Positions 1 to 9,184 of a stretch of DNA of 64,000 nucleotides are shown here, in pieces; positions within the stretch are counted from its first letter, which is position 1, and every line of letters starts with the position of its first letter. The position numbers and the translations under genes were made by a program. Origin of the DNA: Pandoraea terrigena (GTDB taxonomy: Bacteria > Pseudomonadota > Gammaproteobacteria > Burkholderiales > Burkholderiaceae); assembly GCF_902459705.1 (NCBI RefSeq), contig NZ_CABPRU010000006.1, forward strand, positions 178,488 to 242,487, written 5' to 3'. The notes beneath the pieces are model-generated. The model searched no databases. It was not told where the DNA came from and was given only the letters and a program-made list of their open reading frames with translations.

Positions 1-1369
1 CTGGCAGAACACCCTGCGCGAGCGCATCGCCCACGTGCACGCCGTCGAACCGACACGCCGCTGCGGCCGCCTCACGCGCGCGGCCGGACTCGTGCTCGAA
101 GCCGTTGGCCTGCGCCTGCCGGTCGGCGCAGGCTGCCTGATCGAGCTGCCCGTGCACGACGCGTCGCGCGAACCGGCCACGGCCGAAGCGGAAGTCGTCG
201 GCTTCGGCGGCGACCGCCTGTTCCTGATGCCGCAGACGGAAGTCGCTGGCCTGCTGCCGGGCGCTCGCGTGTACCCGATGGAGCCCGCCGCCGACGGTCC
301 GCTGCCGAATCAACGTCACAACGGCAAGCGCCTGCCGGTCGGCGAAGCGCTGCTCGGCCGCGTGGTCGACGCTGCCGGCCGGCCGCTCGACGATTTCGGC
401 CCGCTGGGCATGACCGACAGCGCCTCGCTCGCGTCGGTGCCGATCAATCCGCTGGGCCGCGCCCCCATCGAGTCGGTGCTCGACGTGGGGGTGCGCGCCA
501 TCAATGCCCTGCTCACCGTCGGGCGCGGCCAACGCATGGGCCTCTTCGCGGGCTCGGGCGTCGGCAAGAGCGTACTGCTGGGCATGATGGCCCGCTTCAC
601 GCAGGCCGAAGTCATCGTCGTGGGCCTGATCGGCGAGCGCGGGCGCGAGGTGAAGGACTTCATCGAGAACATTCTCGGACCGGACGGCCTGGCGCGCTCC
701 GTCGTCGTGGCGGCACCGGCCGACGTCTCGCCGCTGCTGCGCCTGCAAGGTGCGGCGTACGCCACCACGCTGGCCGAGTACTTCCGCGACCAGGGCAAGG
801 ACGTGCTGCTGATCATGGATTCGCTCACGCGTTATGCGATGGCGCAACGCGAAATCGCACTGGCGATCGGCGAGCCGCCGGCGACGAAAGGCTATCCGCC
901 ATCGGTGTTCGCCAAGCTCCCGGCGCTGGTCGAACGTGCCGGTAACGGGCCAGACGGTGGCGGCTCGATCACGGCGTTCTATACCGTGCTTACCGAGGGC
1001 GACGATCAGCAGGATCCGATCGCCGATTCGGCCCGCGCCATTCTCGACGGGCATATCGTGCTCTCGCGTCAACTGGCCGAGTCGGGCCACTACCCGGCGA
1101 TCGACATCGAACAGTCGATCAGTCGTGCGATGGCCTCGCTCATCGACGACGGACAGTTCGACAAGGTACGGCGCTTCAAGCAGATGCTCTCGCGCTATCA
1201 GCGCAATCGCGATCTCATCAATGTGGGCGCGTACGCACCGGGCAGCGACCCGATGCTCGATCAGGCGATCGAGCTGTATCCCCGTCTCGAACACTTCCTG
1301 CAACAGGGAATGCGCGAGCGGGCCAGTTATCCGGACGCCGTGCACCAGATGCACGGCCTGTTCCACTAA
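1..1369 (+). CDS. fliI: Flagellar export ATPase FliI (5' end outside window)
   Basis: ATPase of the flagellar type III export apparatus, which energises unloading of substrates from chaperones at the cytoplasmic gate. The frame is open from base 2 with no convincing start; a GTG at 35 is possible, but the in-frame residues before it still look like FliI, so the gene is cut by the window edge. Visible: Walker A GSGVGKS (about residues 173-179 counted from the GTG), then [12 protein letters not shown] and [17 protein letters not shown], typical of F1-beta-like export ATPases. It is followed 12 nt later by fliJ, the usual pairing with its central-stalk partner. Identification is secure. Confidence 0.97.
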   Translation, partial: WQNTLRERIAHVHAVEPTRRCGRLTRAAGLVLEAVGLRLPVGAGCLIELPVHDASREPATAEAEVVGFGGDRLFLMPQTEVAGLLPGARVYPMEPAADGPLPNQRHNGKRLPVGEALLGRVVDAAGRPLDDFGPLGMTDSASLASVPINPLGRAPIESVLDVGVRAINALLTVGRGQRMGLFAGSGVGKSVLLGMMARFTQAEVIVVGLIGERGREVKDFIENILGPDGLARSVVVAAPADVSPLLRLQGAAYATTLAEYFRDQGKDVLLIMDSLTRYAMAQREIALAIGEPPATKGYPPSVFAKLPALVERAGNGPDGGGSITAFYTVLTEGDDQQDPIADSARAILDGHIVLSRQLAESGHYPAIDIEQSISRAMASLIDDGQFDKVRRFKQMLSRYQRNRDLINVGAYAPGSDPMLDQAIELYPRLEHFLQQGMRERASYPDAVHQMHGLFH

Positions 1370-1381
1370 ACGGCGGCGGCC

Positions 1382-1834
1382 ATGAATTCCACCCTGCCCC
1401 TCAAGCTGCTCATCGAACTCGCCCAGAAGGACGTCGACGAAGCCGCGCGCCTGCTCGGCGAACGCCAGACGCAGCGCGCCGAGGTCGAGCGTCAGCTCGA
1501 AGCGCTGCGCCAGTACCGTCACGAATATCGCACACGCATGCAGACGGCGACGATTCAGGGCATGGCAGGCTGCGACTGGCGCAACTTTCAGCAATTCATC
1601 GATACGCTCGACACGGCCATCGAACAGCAAGCCATGCTGCTCGAACAAGCCGACGAGCGCCTCGCGGCCGCCCGCCGCGAATGGCAGGCGCAGCAGCGCC
1701 GCCTGAACTCCTTCGGCACGCTCGCGTCGCGCGAGCAAGCCCGCACGGCGCTGCGCGTGGCGCGTCGCGAGCAGAAGGAAAACGACGAGTACGCCGCGCG
1801 CAGCCTGCGCCGTCGTGCCGAATCCCCGATTTGA
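1382..1834 (+). CDS. fliJ: Flagellar export protein FliJ
   Basis: Small coiled-coil protein (150 aa) expected to sit in the FliI ring like the gamma subunit of F1 and to escort export chaperones. The sequence is almost entirely helical and rich in Arg, Glu, Gln and Ala with heptad-like spacing, as in FliJ. Little is conserved at sequence level, so the call rests on size, composition and position directly between fliI and fliK. It starts at ATG 1382, 12 nt after fliI. Confidence 0.9.
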   Translation: MNSTLPLKLLIELAQKDVDEAARLLGERQTQRAEVERQLEALRQYRHEYRTRMQTATIQGMAGCDWRNFQQFIDTLDTAIEQQAMLLEQADERLAAARREWQAQQRRLNSFGTLASREQARTALRVARREQKENDEYAARSLRRRAESPI

Positions 1835-1853
1835 AGGACCCGAGGCGCCCAAC

Positions 1854-3287
1854 ATGTCCATTCTGAGTTTCCTGACCGATTCCGCAGGCGCTGCCCTGCA
1901 AGCCGTGAAGGGCAACCGCGCCGGGTCGTCAAACACCGACGACAACAGCGCGCTGCCCTTCTCTGCCGTGCTCTCCGAGCAGACGCGCCAGACTGTCCAG
2001 CCCGCCACGAGCCCCACGAGCAACACGTCTGCGCGCGCCGGGCAGACGAATACGTCGTCCGGGAACGCCTCGGGCGGCAGCTCGACGCCGACGGACAACG
2101 CCGCCAACAACGCCTCGGGCGCCGATCAAGCGAGCCAGGCGAACCAAATGGGTCAAACAGGCCCAACGAACGCTTCGACGAAACCCTCGAAATCGACGAC
2201 GGACGAAGGCGACAAGCGCGAAAGCACCGCCGACGCAACGCCGGCCGCTGCGGCGCCCGGTGATCCGGCAGCCGCCCTTGCCGTGGCCCTCGCCGCGATG
2301 AACAACGCGCCGCTGGCACCGCACGTGTCGGCCGCGCCCGCCAACGCGGGCGACGCCAAGCCCGGCGCCGACGCGGCCGTTGCTGCGGCGGTGAGCGGTG
2401 CCTTGCAGGCCACGGGCGTCGCGCAACTGGCCGGCCAGGCGCCGGCCGGTGGTGCCGCCACCGACGCCAAGGCCGCGACCGGGACCGCAAAGGCGGGCAC
2501 ACCGGTCGATGGCACGGCGGCGTCGAACGCCAACAAGACTGGCGGCCTCTCGCTCGACGCACTGGCCAAGAATGGGACGGCAGCGCAGGCGAGCGCGCAA
2601 CCGGCCGCAGCCGACGCCAAGGCCGCTAGCACAACGGTCAGCGCAGACGCTCAGGCGCAACGCATGGCCGACACGCTGGCGCAGGCACAGGGACATCGCG
2701 ACACGGCTGCGCAAGCGGCCACCGCCACGGCCACGCAAGCGGCCGCACAGATGGCGCAAACGGCCGCGCCCGCCCTGGACGCCCAGCCGCAGTTGGCCGC
2801 CCAGGCCAATCTGCCGGCCGCGCTCGCGTTGAATGCGCGGGTGGGGACGCAGGACTGGAACAACCAGCTCTCGCAACAAGTCGTGTGGCTCTCGTCCGCC
2901 CATGCGCAGACCGCGCAATTGAGCCTGAATCCGCCCGATCTCGGCCCGCTGCATGTGGTGTTGAACGTGGCGAACGACTCGGCGCAAGCGATGTTCGTCT
3001 CGCAGCACGCCGCCGTGCGCGACGCCGTGCAGGCGGCCTTGCCGCAACTGCGCGAAAGCCTTGCCAACAATGGCATCGCGCTGGGCAACGCGACCGTGAG
3101 CAGCGACAGCTCGCAGCAACAGGCCTTTGCCCAGCAGGGCGCGAACGGCAACGGGAGTGGTAATGGAAGCGGCAACGGCAGCGCACGCGGCACGCCGGGC
3201 TTCGGTCAGGGCGACGACGCGGTGCTCGCCACGACCGCGAGCGTTCCGGTACGCGTGAGCAACGGTCTCGTCGACACGTTCGCCTGA
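1854..3287 (+). CDS. fliK: Flagellar hook-length control protein FliK
   Basis: Secreted molecular ruler that stops hook growth and switches export specificity through FlhB. I chose ATG 1854 (protein begins MSILSFLTD, 477 aa) because GAGG lies 8 nt upstream; an earlier in-frame start at 1815 would overlap fliJ. The first ~350 residues are low complexity (Ala, Gln, Thr, Asn), as expected for the extended ruler. The compact C-terminal Flg_hook domain spans about 350-440 (LSLNPPDLGPLHV, then ALPQLRESLANNGIAL). A short Gly/Asn/Ser repeat follows near 3147-3182. Confidence 0.93.
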   Translation: MSILSFLTDSAGAALQAVKGNRAGSSNTDDNSALPFSAVLSEQTRQTVQPATSPTSNTSARAGQTNTSSGNASGGSSTPTDNAANNASGADQASQANQMGQTGPTNASTKPSKSTTDEGDKRESTADATPAAAAPGDPAAALAVALAAMNNAPLAPHVSAAPANAGDAKPGADAAVAAAVSGALQATGVAQLAGQAPAGGAATDAKAATGTAKAGTPVDGTAASNANKTGGLSLDALAKNGTAAQASAQPAAADAKAASTTVSADAQAQRMADTLAQAQGHRDTAAQAATATATQAAAQMAQTAAPALDAQPQLAAQANLPAALALNARVGTQDWNNQLSQQVVWLSSAHAQTAQLSLNPPDLGPLHVVLNVANDSAQAMFVSQHAAVRDAVQAALPQLRESLANNGIALGNATVSSDSSQQQAFAQQGANGNGSGNGSGNGSARGTPGFGQGDDAVLATTASVPVRVSNGLVDTFA

Positions 3288-3332
3288 TCGCCCGGTTTTG
3301 CACGAGCGACGCGACCGGGCGTCGCGCCGCCC

Positions 3333-3360
3333 TCAAGCCAGCGGGTTTTCCTGCCGTTAA
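3333..3360 (+). promoter_or_regulatory. Possible sigma-28 promoter upstream of fliL
   Basis: In the 169-nt gap between fliK and fliL, TCAA (3333-3336) is followed by a 16-nt spacer and GCCGTTAA (3353-3360), close to the sigma-28 pattern TAAA-N15-GCCGATAA. The spacer is one base longer than usual. The site lies about 97 nt upstream of the fliL start, so fliLMNOPQR may have its own start site. I saw no FlhDC-type box in this gap. Confidence 0.4.
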
Positions 3361-3456
3361 GACAAAGACGCGAGTTAGACGCGATTGTCCCTTCTTTTCG
3401 GCCGATCACCCGTTGGCGGCTTGGCCGACAATCATTACCCAATAGCAGGCGAACAC

Positions 3457-3939
3457 ATGGCAAATCCCGCACCGACACAAGCCGCGGCTCCCTCCGGAGG
3501 GAGCATGCGCAAATGGATTCTGTTGATCGTTGCGGTAGCCCTCATGGCCGCTGCCGGCGCGGCAACGGCCGTGTATTTGCTGACCGGACGCCACGAAACC
3601 GCGAAAGCACCGCCGCCCCCGCCGCCGCCCGTGTTCGTCAGCCTGGACCCGTTCACGGTGAACCTGTCGGGCGAAGACGGAGAGCGCTATCTGCATATCG
3701 GCCTCTCGCTCAAGGTGGCAGACGCCGAGACGCAAGCCCGCATCACGCAGCACATGCCCGAAGTGCGCAGCCGTGTGTTGCTGCTGCTGTCGTCCAAGCA
3801 GCCGGAGGATCTGGCCACGATCGACGGCAAGCGCCGCCTGGCGAGCGAGATCCGCACACTGGTCGCGCAGCCGTTCGCGGCCAACATGTCGCCGCAGGCC
3901 GTGGGCGACGTGCTGTTCACCGCGTTTGTAATTCAGTGA
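3457..3939 (+). CDS. fliL: Flagellar basal body-associated protein FliL
   Basis: Single-pass inner-membrane protein that surrounds the stator and supports torque. ATG 3457 gives 160 aa; the frame runs further upstream only through a TTG with no support. A transmembrane helix at about residues 22-45 (WILLIVAVALMAAAGAATAV) is followed by a proline stretch and a periplasmic domain with VFVSLDPFTVNL and an RYLHIGLSLKV segment characteristic of FliL. It is the first gene of a run of closely spaced genes through fliR, 7 nt before fliM. Confidence 0.95.
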   Translation: MANPAPTQAAAPSGGSMRKWILLIVAVALMAAAGAATAVYLLTGRHETAKAPPPPPPPVFVSLDPFTVNLSGEDGERYLHIGLSLKVADAETQARITQHMPEVRSRVLLLLSSKQPEDLATIDGKRRLASEIRTLVAQPFAANMSPQAVGDVLFTAFVIQ

Positions 3940-3946
3940 GTGATAC

Positions 3947-4945
3947 ATGGCGCATGAGGAGTTCCTGTCGCAGGAAGAGGTCGATGCCCTTCTGAAGGGT
4001 GTCACCGGCGAACAGGATGACCGGTCGGAGGCGGAAGATCATTCCAGCATCCGGCCATACAATATCGCGACGCAAGAGCGTATCGTGCGCGGGCGCATGC
4101 CCACGCTCGAGATCATCAACGATCGCTTCTCGCGCTTGTTCCGCATTGCCCTGTTCAATTTCATGCGCCGCAGCGCCGAAATCTCGGTCAGCCCCGTGCG
4201 TGTGCAGAAGTACAGCGAGTTCATCCGCAACCTGCCGGTCCCGACCAACCTCAACCTGGTCCACATCAAGCCACTGCGCGGCACGGCGTTGTTCGTGTTC
4301 GATCCGAACCTCGTGTTCCTGGTGGTGGACAACCTGTTCGGCGGCGACGGCCGGTTCCACACCCGCGTCGAGGGGCGTGACTTCACCCAGACCGAGCAGC
4401 GCATCATCGCCCGCCTGCTCGACCTGGTGTTCGAGAACTATGGCGCTTCGTGGAAGCCGGTATATCCGGTCGAGTTCGAGTACGTGCGCGCCGAAATGCA
4501 CACCCAGTTCGCCAACGTCGCCACGCCCAACGAGGTGGTGGTGACGACCACGTTCGACATTGAGTTCGGCTCGGTCGGCGGCGAATTCCACATCTGCATG
4601 CCCTACTCGATGATTGAGCCGATGCGCGACCAGCTCTCGAGCCCGCTGCAAGGCGAGACGCTCGAAGTGGACAAGCGCTGGGTGCGCCTGCTCTCGCAAC
4701 AGGTGCAGGCCGCCGACGTGGAAATCGTGACCAACCTTGCGCAGTTCGACATGACGCTTTCGCAGTTGCTCAATATGCGCGTGGGCGACGTGATTCCGCT
4801 GGACGTGCCCGAGGTGCTCGAAGCCAAGGTCGATGGCGTGCCCGTGATGCAATGCAATTACGGCGTCTTCAACGGTCAATACGCGCTGCGCGTGGACCAG
4901 ATGATCAACCATTCGCACAGCGATTACACGAAGGACAACGAGTGA
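3947..4945 (+). CDS. fliM: Flagellar motor switch protein FliM
   Basis: C-ring protein (332 aa) that binds phosphorylated CheY and sets the rotation direction. The N-terminal CheY-binding segment FLSQEEVDALLKG is at residues 5-17; the middle CheC-like domain and the C-terminal SpoA domain (DVIPLDVPEVLEAKVDGVPV) are both present. Length is normal for the family. Its TGA overlaps the fliN ATG by one base, implying coupled translation of the two C-ring subunits. Confidence 0.98.
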   Translation: MAHEEFLSQEEVDALLKGVTGEQDDRSEAEDHSSIRPYNIATQERIVRGRMPTLEIINDRFSRLFRIALFNFMRRSAEISVSPVRVQKYSEFIRNLPVPTNLNLVHIKPLRGTALFVFDPNLVFLVVDNLFGGDGRFHTRVEGRDFTQTEQRIIARLLDLVFENYGASWKPVYPVEFEYVRAEMHTQFANVATPNEVVVTTTFDIEFGSVGGEFHICMPYSMIEPMRDQLSSPLQGETLEVDKRWVRLLSQQVQAADVEIVTNLAQFDMTLSQLLNMRVGDVIPLDVPEVLEAKVDGVPVMQCNYGVFNGQYALRVDQMINHSHSDYTKDNE

Positions 4946-5385
4946 TGAGCGATACCCCTCAAACGCCTGGTGACGACGCCCAGGCCATGGCGGACGAGTG
5001 GGCCAGTGCCATGGCGGAGCAGACGGCGACCGATGCCGCGGCGCAACCGGCCGCCGCCCCCGCCCCTGCCCCCGTGTTCCAGCCGCTGTCGGCCGCAGCC
5101 GGCAATCCACCGAACGCCACGCACAACGACATCGACCTGATCCTCGATATCCCGGTTCAGATGACCGTGGAGCTGGGCCGCACGAAGATCGCCATCAAGA
5201 ACCTGCTGCAACTGGCGCAAGGCTCGGTGGTGGAACTCGACGGCATGGCCGGCGAGCCGATGGATGTGCTGGTCAACGGTTGCCTCATCGCCCAGGGCGA
5301 AGTGGTGGTTGTGAACGACAAGTTCGGCATTCGCCTGACTGATATCATCACGCCATCCGAACGCATCCGAAAGCTCAACCGATGA
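4945..5385 (+). CDS. fliN: Flagellar motor switch protein FliN
   Basis: C-ring subunit (146 aa) that pairs with FliM and docks FliH. The C-terminal SpoA domain is clear ([16 protein letters not shown], then [17 protein letters not shown]). The N-terminal ~60 residues are a Pro/Ala-rich extension. ATG 4945 is chosen over an earlier in-frame start because it follows AAGGA at 4931-4935 and overlaps the fliM stop by one base. It overlaps fliO by four bases. Confidence 0.97.
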   Translation: MSDTPQTPGDDAQAMADEWASAMAEQTATDAAAQPAAAPAPAPVFQPLSAAAGNPPNATHNDIDLILDIPVQMTVELGRTKIAIKNLLQLAQGSVVELDGMAGEPMDVLVNGCLIAQGEVVVVNDKFGIRLTDIITPSERIRKLNR

Positions 5386-5936
5386 ATGCAACAAAAGTCC
5401 GCGGCACCCCCGTGGGGCGTGCCGCGGCAGCCGTCGGCCGCGGGTCGGCCCGCGCTGGCGCCGCGACGTCCGGCACCGCTCGCGCCGCATGCGCCCTGCT
5501 GGCCGGCCTGACCATCACCTCCGCTCACGCACAGGGCGCCGCCTCGCAGGCGGCGGCCGTACCCAGCCTTGGCGGTGCGGGCATCGTGCAGACGGGGCTT
5601 GGCCTCGTGCTCGTGCTGGCACTGCTCTTCGGGCTGGCGTGGCTGGCCAAGCGTTTCGGACTGCAACGCCCGCTGGGGGGCGGCAACGTGCGCATCGTCG
5701 GCAGCGCCGCCGTGGGCCAGCGCGAACGCGTAGTGGTCGTGGAAGTTGCGGGCGACTGGATCGTGCTGGGCGTTGCGCCCGGCCAGGTCCGCAGCCTTCA
5801 TGTGATCGATGCGGATCGCGTTGCCGAAATGCCTGCCGCGCCCGCGCCGACCGTTTCCCATCCAGGCACGCACGCCAACCGCGCCGCCCAGGCGTTTGCG
5901 CAAAAATTGCGCGAAACGATGAAAAAGGATTCCTGA
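5382..5936 (+). CDS. fliO: Flagellar biosynthesis protein FliO
   Basis: Membrane protein (184 aa) that helps assemble FliP into the export gate. It has a long basic N-terminus, a first hydrophobic segment, then a transmembrane helix ([20 protein letters not shown], roughly residues 67-86) and a small cytoplasmic domain with [20 protein letters not shown], the hallmark of FliO. ATGA overlap with fliN. The unusually long N-terminus could mean the true start lies inside, but no better ribosome site is visible. Confidence 0.9.
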   Translation: MNATKVRGTPVGRAAAAVGRGSARAGAATSGTARAACALLAGLTITSAHAQGAASQAAAVPSLGGAGIVQTGLGLVLVLALLFGLAWLAKRFGLQRPLGGGNVRIVGSAAVGQRERVVVVEVAGDWIVLGVAPGQVRSLHVIDADRVAEMPAAPAPTVSHPGTHANRAAQAFAQKLRETMKKDS

Positions 5937-6730
5937 TGGTGCGCGGCTTGCTGTCGGCCGGGAAATTGCCGCGTCTGTCGGGCTGGGGACTCGGTCTCAC
6001 GCTCGGACTCGCGCTCGCCTGCCTCGCCCTGCCGGGCACCGCGCTTGCACAGGCCACGCTGCCCGCGTTCACCACCACCCCGGCGCCCGGCGGCGGACAG
6101 ACGTATTCGCTGTCCGTGCAGACGATGTTGCTGCTCACGTCGCTGGGCTTCCTGCCCGCGATGCTGCTGATGATGACTGCGTTCACGCGCATCATCATCG
6201 TGCTCTCGCTGCTGCGCCATGCCATCGGCGTCACCACGTCGCCGCCGAACCAGATCCTGATCGGCCTGGCGCTGTTCCTGACCTTCTTCGTCATGTCGCC
6301 GGTGTTCGACAAGGCCTACACTGACGCCTATCAGCCTTTCGCCGCCAACAAGATCAGCTTCGAGCAGGCCATCGACACGGGCGCCAAGCCCTTCCACGCG
6401 TTCATGCTCAAGCAAACACGTGAAGCCGATCTCGCCCTCTTCGCCAAGCTGGCCAAAACGCCGCCGATGAATGGCCCGGAAGACGTGCCGATGCGCATTC
6501 TCGTGCCCGCCTTCGCCACGAGCGAACTGAAGACCGCGTTCCAGATCGGCTTCACGATCTTCATCCCGTTCCTGATCATCGACCTGGTGGTCGCGAGCGT
6601 GTTGATGTCGATGGGGATGATGATGGTCTCGCCCTCGACGGTATCGCTGCCGTTCAAGTTGATGCTGTTCGTCGTGGTCGACGGCTGGCAACTGCTTCTG
6701 GGCTCGCTCGCCCAGAGCTTCACGATGTAG
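5936..6730 (+). CDS. fliP: Flagellar export gate protein FliP
   Basis: Core subunit of the FliP5-FliQ4-FliR1 export gate in the inner membrane. ATG 5936 overlaps the fliO TGA by one base, with AGGA six bases upstream; this gives 264 aa with a cleavable signal peptide of about 38 residues ending ALPGTALA. Several transmembrane segments follow, with the family motifs [34 protein letters not shown] and [20 protein letters not shown]. Confidence 0.98.
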   Translation: MVRGLLSAGKLPRLSGWGLGLTLGLALACLALPGTALAQATLPAFTTTPAPGGGQTYSLSVQTMLLLTSLGFLPAMLLMMTAFTRIIIVLSLLRHAIGVTTSPPNQILIGLALFLTFFVMSPVFDKAYTDAYQPFAANKISFEQAIDTGAKPFHAFMLKQTREADLALFAKLAKTPPMNGPEDVPMRILVPAFATSELKTAFQIGFTIFIPFLIIDLVVASVLMSMGMMMVSPSTVSLPFKLMLFVVVDGWQLLLGSLAQSFTM

Positions 6731-6744
6731 CGCAGGAACGCGAA

Positions 6745-7014
6745 ATGACCCCGGAAACCGTCATGGCGCTGGCCCATCAGGCAATGCAGGTCACCCTGTT
6801 GCTCGCCGCACCGCTGCTGCTCGTCGCCCTCGTCTCGGGTCTGCTCGTGAGCCTGTTCCAGGCCGCCACGCAGATCAACGAAATGACGCTCTCGTTCATC
6901 CCCAAGCTGCTGGCCGTGTTCGCCACGCTGGTGATCGCCGGCCCCTGGATGCTCAACCTGATGGTCGACTACATGCGCCAGTTGCTCACCGGCATTCCCG
7001 GCCTGGTCGGGTAA
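6745..7014 (+). CDS. fliQ: Flagellar export gate protein FliQ
   Basis: Two-helix inner-membrane subunit of the export gate, 89 aa, the standard size. It contains LLLVALVSGLLVSLFQAATQ and the conserved QINEMTLSFIPK loop. AGGA lies 10 bases before the ATG. It sits between fliP and fliR, the usual order. Confidence 0.98.
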   Translation: MTPETVMALAHQAMQVTLLLAAPLLLVALVSGLLVSLFQAATQINEMTLSFIPKLLAVFATLVIAGPWMLNLMVDYMRQLLTGIPGLVG

Positions 7015-7026
7015 GCCGCGCCGGCG

Positions 7027-7818
7027 TTGATCAGCTTCACTTACGAACAACTCTCGGGCGTCATTGCGGCGTTCCTGTTTCCGTTCGTGCGCCTGCTGGC
7101 GCTCTCGATGAGCGCCCCGCTGTTCGGCGACGCCGCCGTGCCCGGCACGGTCAAGATCGGGCTTGCGGGCATCGTCGCGCTGGCGCTGGCACCGGTGCTC
7201 GGCCCGATGCCCGCCGCCTCGCCGTTCTCGTGGGAGGGACTCTGGATCCTCGTGCAGCAGGTCATGATCGGCGCGGCGCTGGGGTGGTGCATGCAGATCG
7301 TGTTCTCGGCCATCAGCATGGCCGGCGACTTCGTCGGCTTGCAGATGGGGCTGTCGTTCGCCACGCTGCTCACCCCGAACAGCGACGGCAGCACCGCCGT
7401 GCTCGGCATGCTGCTCAACGTCGTGGCCATGCTCGTGTTCCTCGCCACCAATGGCCATCTGGTGATGTTCGCCACGCTGGTGCAGAGCTTCACGGTGTTG
7501 CCGGTCTCCGCCGCACCGCTCTCGAGTGTAGGCTGGCACTACCTCGCCATGCTGGGCGGCCAGCTCTTCATGCTCGCGCTGATGCTCTCGCTGCCACTCG
7601 TGGCCGCGCTGCTCATCTGCAACCTGGCGCTGGGCATCCTCAATCGCGCCGCGCCGCAGCTCAATATCTTCGCCGTGGGCTTTCCGCTCACGCTGGCCGT
7701 CGGGCTGGTGGTGATCGAGCTGATGATGCCGCGTATCGCCCCGGTGATGGATCACTTCATCGCCATCGGCATCGACATGATGATTCGCACGACCGCCGCA
7801 TTCGTCCCGAAACCCTGA
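7027..7818 (+). CDS. fliR: Flagellar export gate protein FliR
   Basis: Single-copy gate subunit (263 aa, multi-pass) that nucleates the FliPQR complex. The start must be the TTG at 7027 or later: the frame is closed by the fliQ stop 12 nt upstream, and the next residues (ISFTYEQLSGVIAAFLFPFVRLLAL) already match the FliR N-terminus. No good Shine-Dalgarno sequence precedes it, so translation is probably coupled to fliQ. Last gene of the rightward fli block. Confidence 0.96.
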   Translation: MISFTYEQLSGVIAAFLFPFVRLLALSMSAPLFGDAAVPGTVKIGLAGIVALALAPVLGPMPAASPFSWEGLWILVQQVMIGAALGWCMQIVFSAISMAGDFVGLQMGLSFATLLTPNSDGSTAVLGMLLNVVAMLVFLATNGHLVMFATLVQSFTVLPVSAAPLSSVGWHYLAMLGGQLFMLALMLSLPLVAALLICNLALGILNRAAPQLNIFAVGFPLTLAVGLVVIELMMPRIAPVMDHFIAIGIDMMIRTTAAFVPKP

Positions 7819-7857
7819 ACGCCGGGGCGCCGGCGGTGCTGCGCCGCGCGCTCGAAT

Positions 7858-7896
7858 GACAACGGGCCGCCCGGCAATCCCGGGCGGCCCGTTGTC
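7858..7896. terminator. Perfect 17-bp hairpin between convergent fliR and flgL
   Basis: Arms 7858-7874 and 7880-7896 are perfectly complementary around a 5-nt loop (CAATC). The hairpin lies between two converging operons and could end transcription from both sides. No T-run follows on either strand, so it may work by stalling or with Rho. Confidence 0.7.
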
Positions 7897-7932
7897 TCCC
7901 GATGCTGCGCGGGCAATGTGCCGCGCGACGGA

Positions 7933-9168
7933 TCAGAGCAAACTGAACAGCGAAAGCTTCTGCGTCTGCAGGAAGCTCTGCTGCGACGCCTGCAACGCGG
8001 CTTGCAACTGCGAGAACTTGGTCGCCGCCGAGTTCCAGTCCACGTCGAGCAGATCGCCCAACTGCGACTGGTAGTTCAGCGAATTGCTGTCGCCGATATT
8101 GTTGAGCGCCGAGAGTTCGTTCATGCGAGAGCCCGTGGTCGTGCGGATCGTCGTGACGTTGTCGTAGGTGTTGCTGAACTTCTGGCTGAACGTCGTCAGC
8201 GCGTTGTCCAGGTTTGCCTGGCCCGCGCCGTTCGTGCTGCTGATCGGCGTCTTGAGCGTGTTGATCAGCGCCTGCAGGTTGTCGAACATGTTCGTGCCGC
8301 CCGTGGCGGCCGGCTGCACGGTGTAGGTGTCGCCCGTGGCCGGCGCGCCCGAGAACGTCACCGACTTGCCGCCGAACGAGATCGGCTGGCCGGCGGTGTA
8401 GGCGCCGGTCACGTCCGGCACGGTCGTATCCGTCTGGTCCTTGACCGTGTAGTTGGTGGTGGGCGGCGTGGTCGTATTGTCGATCGCGAAGCTGATCTGG
8501 TACTGGTGGTCCGCGCCCGCCGCCGCCACGTTGGTCGTCGAGACGGGCGAGTACGTCGCAGTACCCTGATTGGCGGCGTTGCCGCTGATGAGCGTGCCGG
8601 ACGTACCGCTCTGCACGCCTTCGAAGACGCTCGAGCCGACATCGTTGATCGCGATCTGACGATTCGGGCTCACCTGCACGTAGCGCACGCCCGAATCGCC
8701 GGCGTACGATGCCCCCGTGGCCGAGGCCATGTACGCTGCCGAATTGCCCTTGAAGCCCGAGAACAGATACTGGCCGTTGGCATCGGTCGTATTCGCCAGC
8801 GAGAGCAATTGCTGGAAGCTCGATTGCAGATCGGTCGCGATGGTCGAGCGGTCGTTGTCGTTGAGCGAGGCATCGCCCGCCGACACGACCTGCGACATCA
8901 CGTGCTGCAACGCGTTGATGACGTTGCCGAAGGTCGAATCCTCGAGCTGCAACTGGGTGGTCGCCGCCTGACGGTTCGACGCGTACTGCGTGTTCATGGC
9001 GTTGTCCTGCGACACGGCCACTGCCTGCGCCGAGGCAATCGGGTCGTCGCTCGGCGTGGTCACACGCTTGCCCGACGAGAGTTGCGCCTGAACGTTGAGA
9101 AGATCGGAGGTGTTCTGGCTCATCGAGCGCATCCCCTGATCGTAAATCATGCTGGTACTGATACGCAT
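7933..9168 (-). CDS. flgL: Flagellar hook-filament junction protein FlgL (HAP3)
   Basis: Exported protein (411 aa) that joins the hook to the filament. The flagellin-like N-terminus MRISTSMIYDQGMRSMSQNT and the C-terminal helix (NYQSQLGDLLDVDWNSAATK) are typical; the central third is a variable beta-rich insert. It follows flgK with a 16-nt gap and ends the leftward flg operon. Likely expressed from the sigma-28-type promoter upstream of flgK, using FlgN as export chaperone. Confidence 0.96.
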   Translation of the reverse strand: MRISTSMIYDQGMRSMSQNTSDLLNVQAQLSSGKRVTTPSDDPIASAQAVAVSQDNAMNTQYASNRQAATTQLQLEDSTFGNVINALQHVMSQVVSAGDASLNDNDRSTIATDLQSSFQQLLSLANTTDANGQYLFSGFKGNSAAYMASATGASYAGDSGVRYVQVSPNRQIAINDVGSSVFEGVQSGTSGTLISGNAANQGTATYSPVSTTNVAAAGADHQYQISFAIDNTTTPPTTNYTVKDQTDTTVPDVTGAYTAGQPISFGGKSVTFSGAPATGDTYTVQPAATGGTNMFDNLQALINTLKTPISSTNGAGQANLDNALTTFSQKFSNTYDNVTTIRTTTGSRMNELSALNNIGDSNSLNYQSQLGDLLDVDWNSAATKFSQLQAALQASQQSFLQTQKLSLFSLL

Positions 9169-9184
9169 CGCGATGCCCCTGCGC

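Noticed and set aside
3917..5110. Long minus-strand open frame (397 aa) opposite fliM and fliN
   Set aside because: Antisense shadow of high-GC coding sequence with His/Arg/Val-rich composition; similar shadows lie opposite most genes here.
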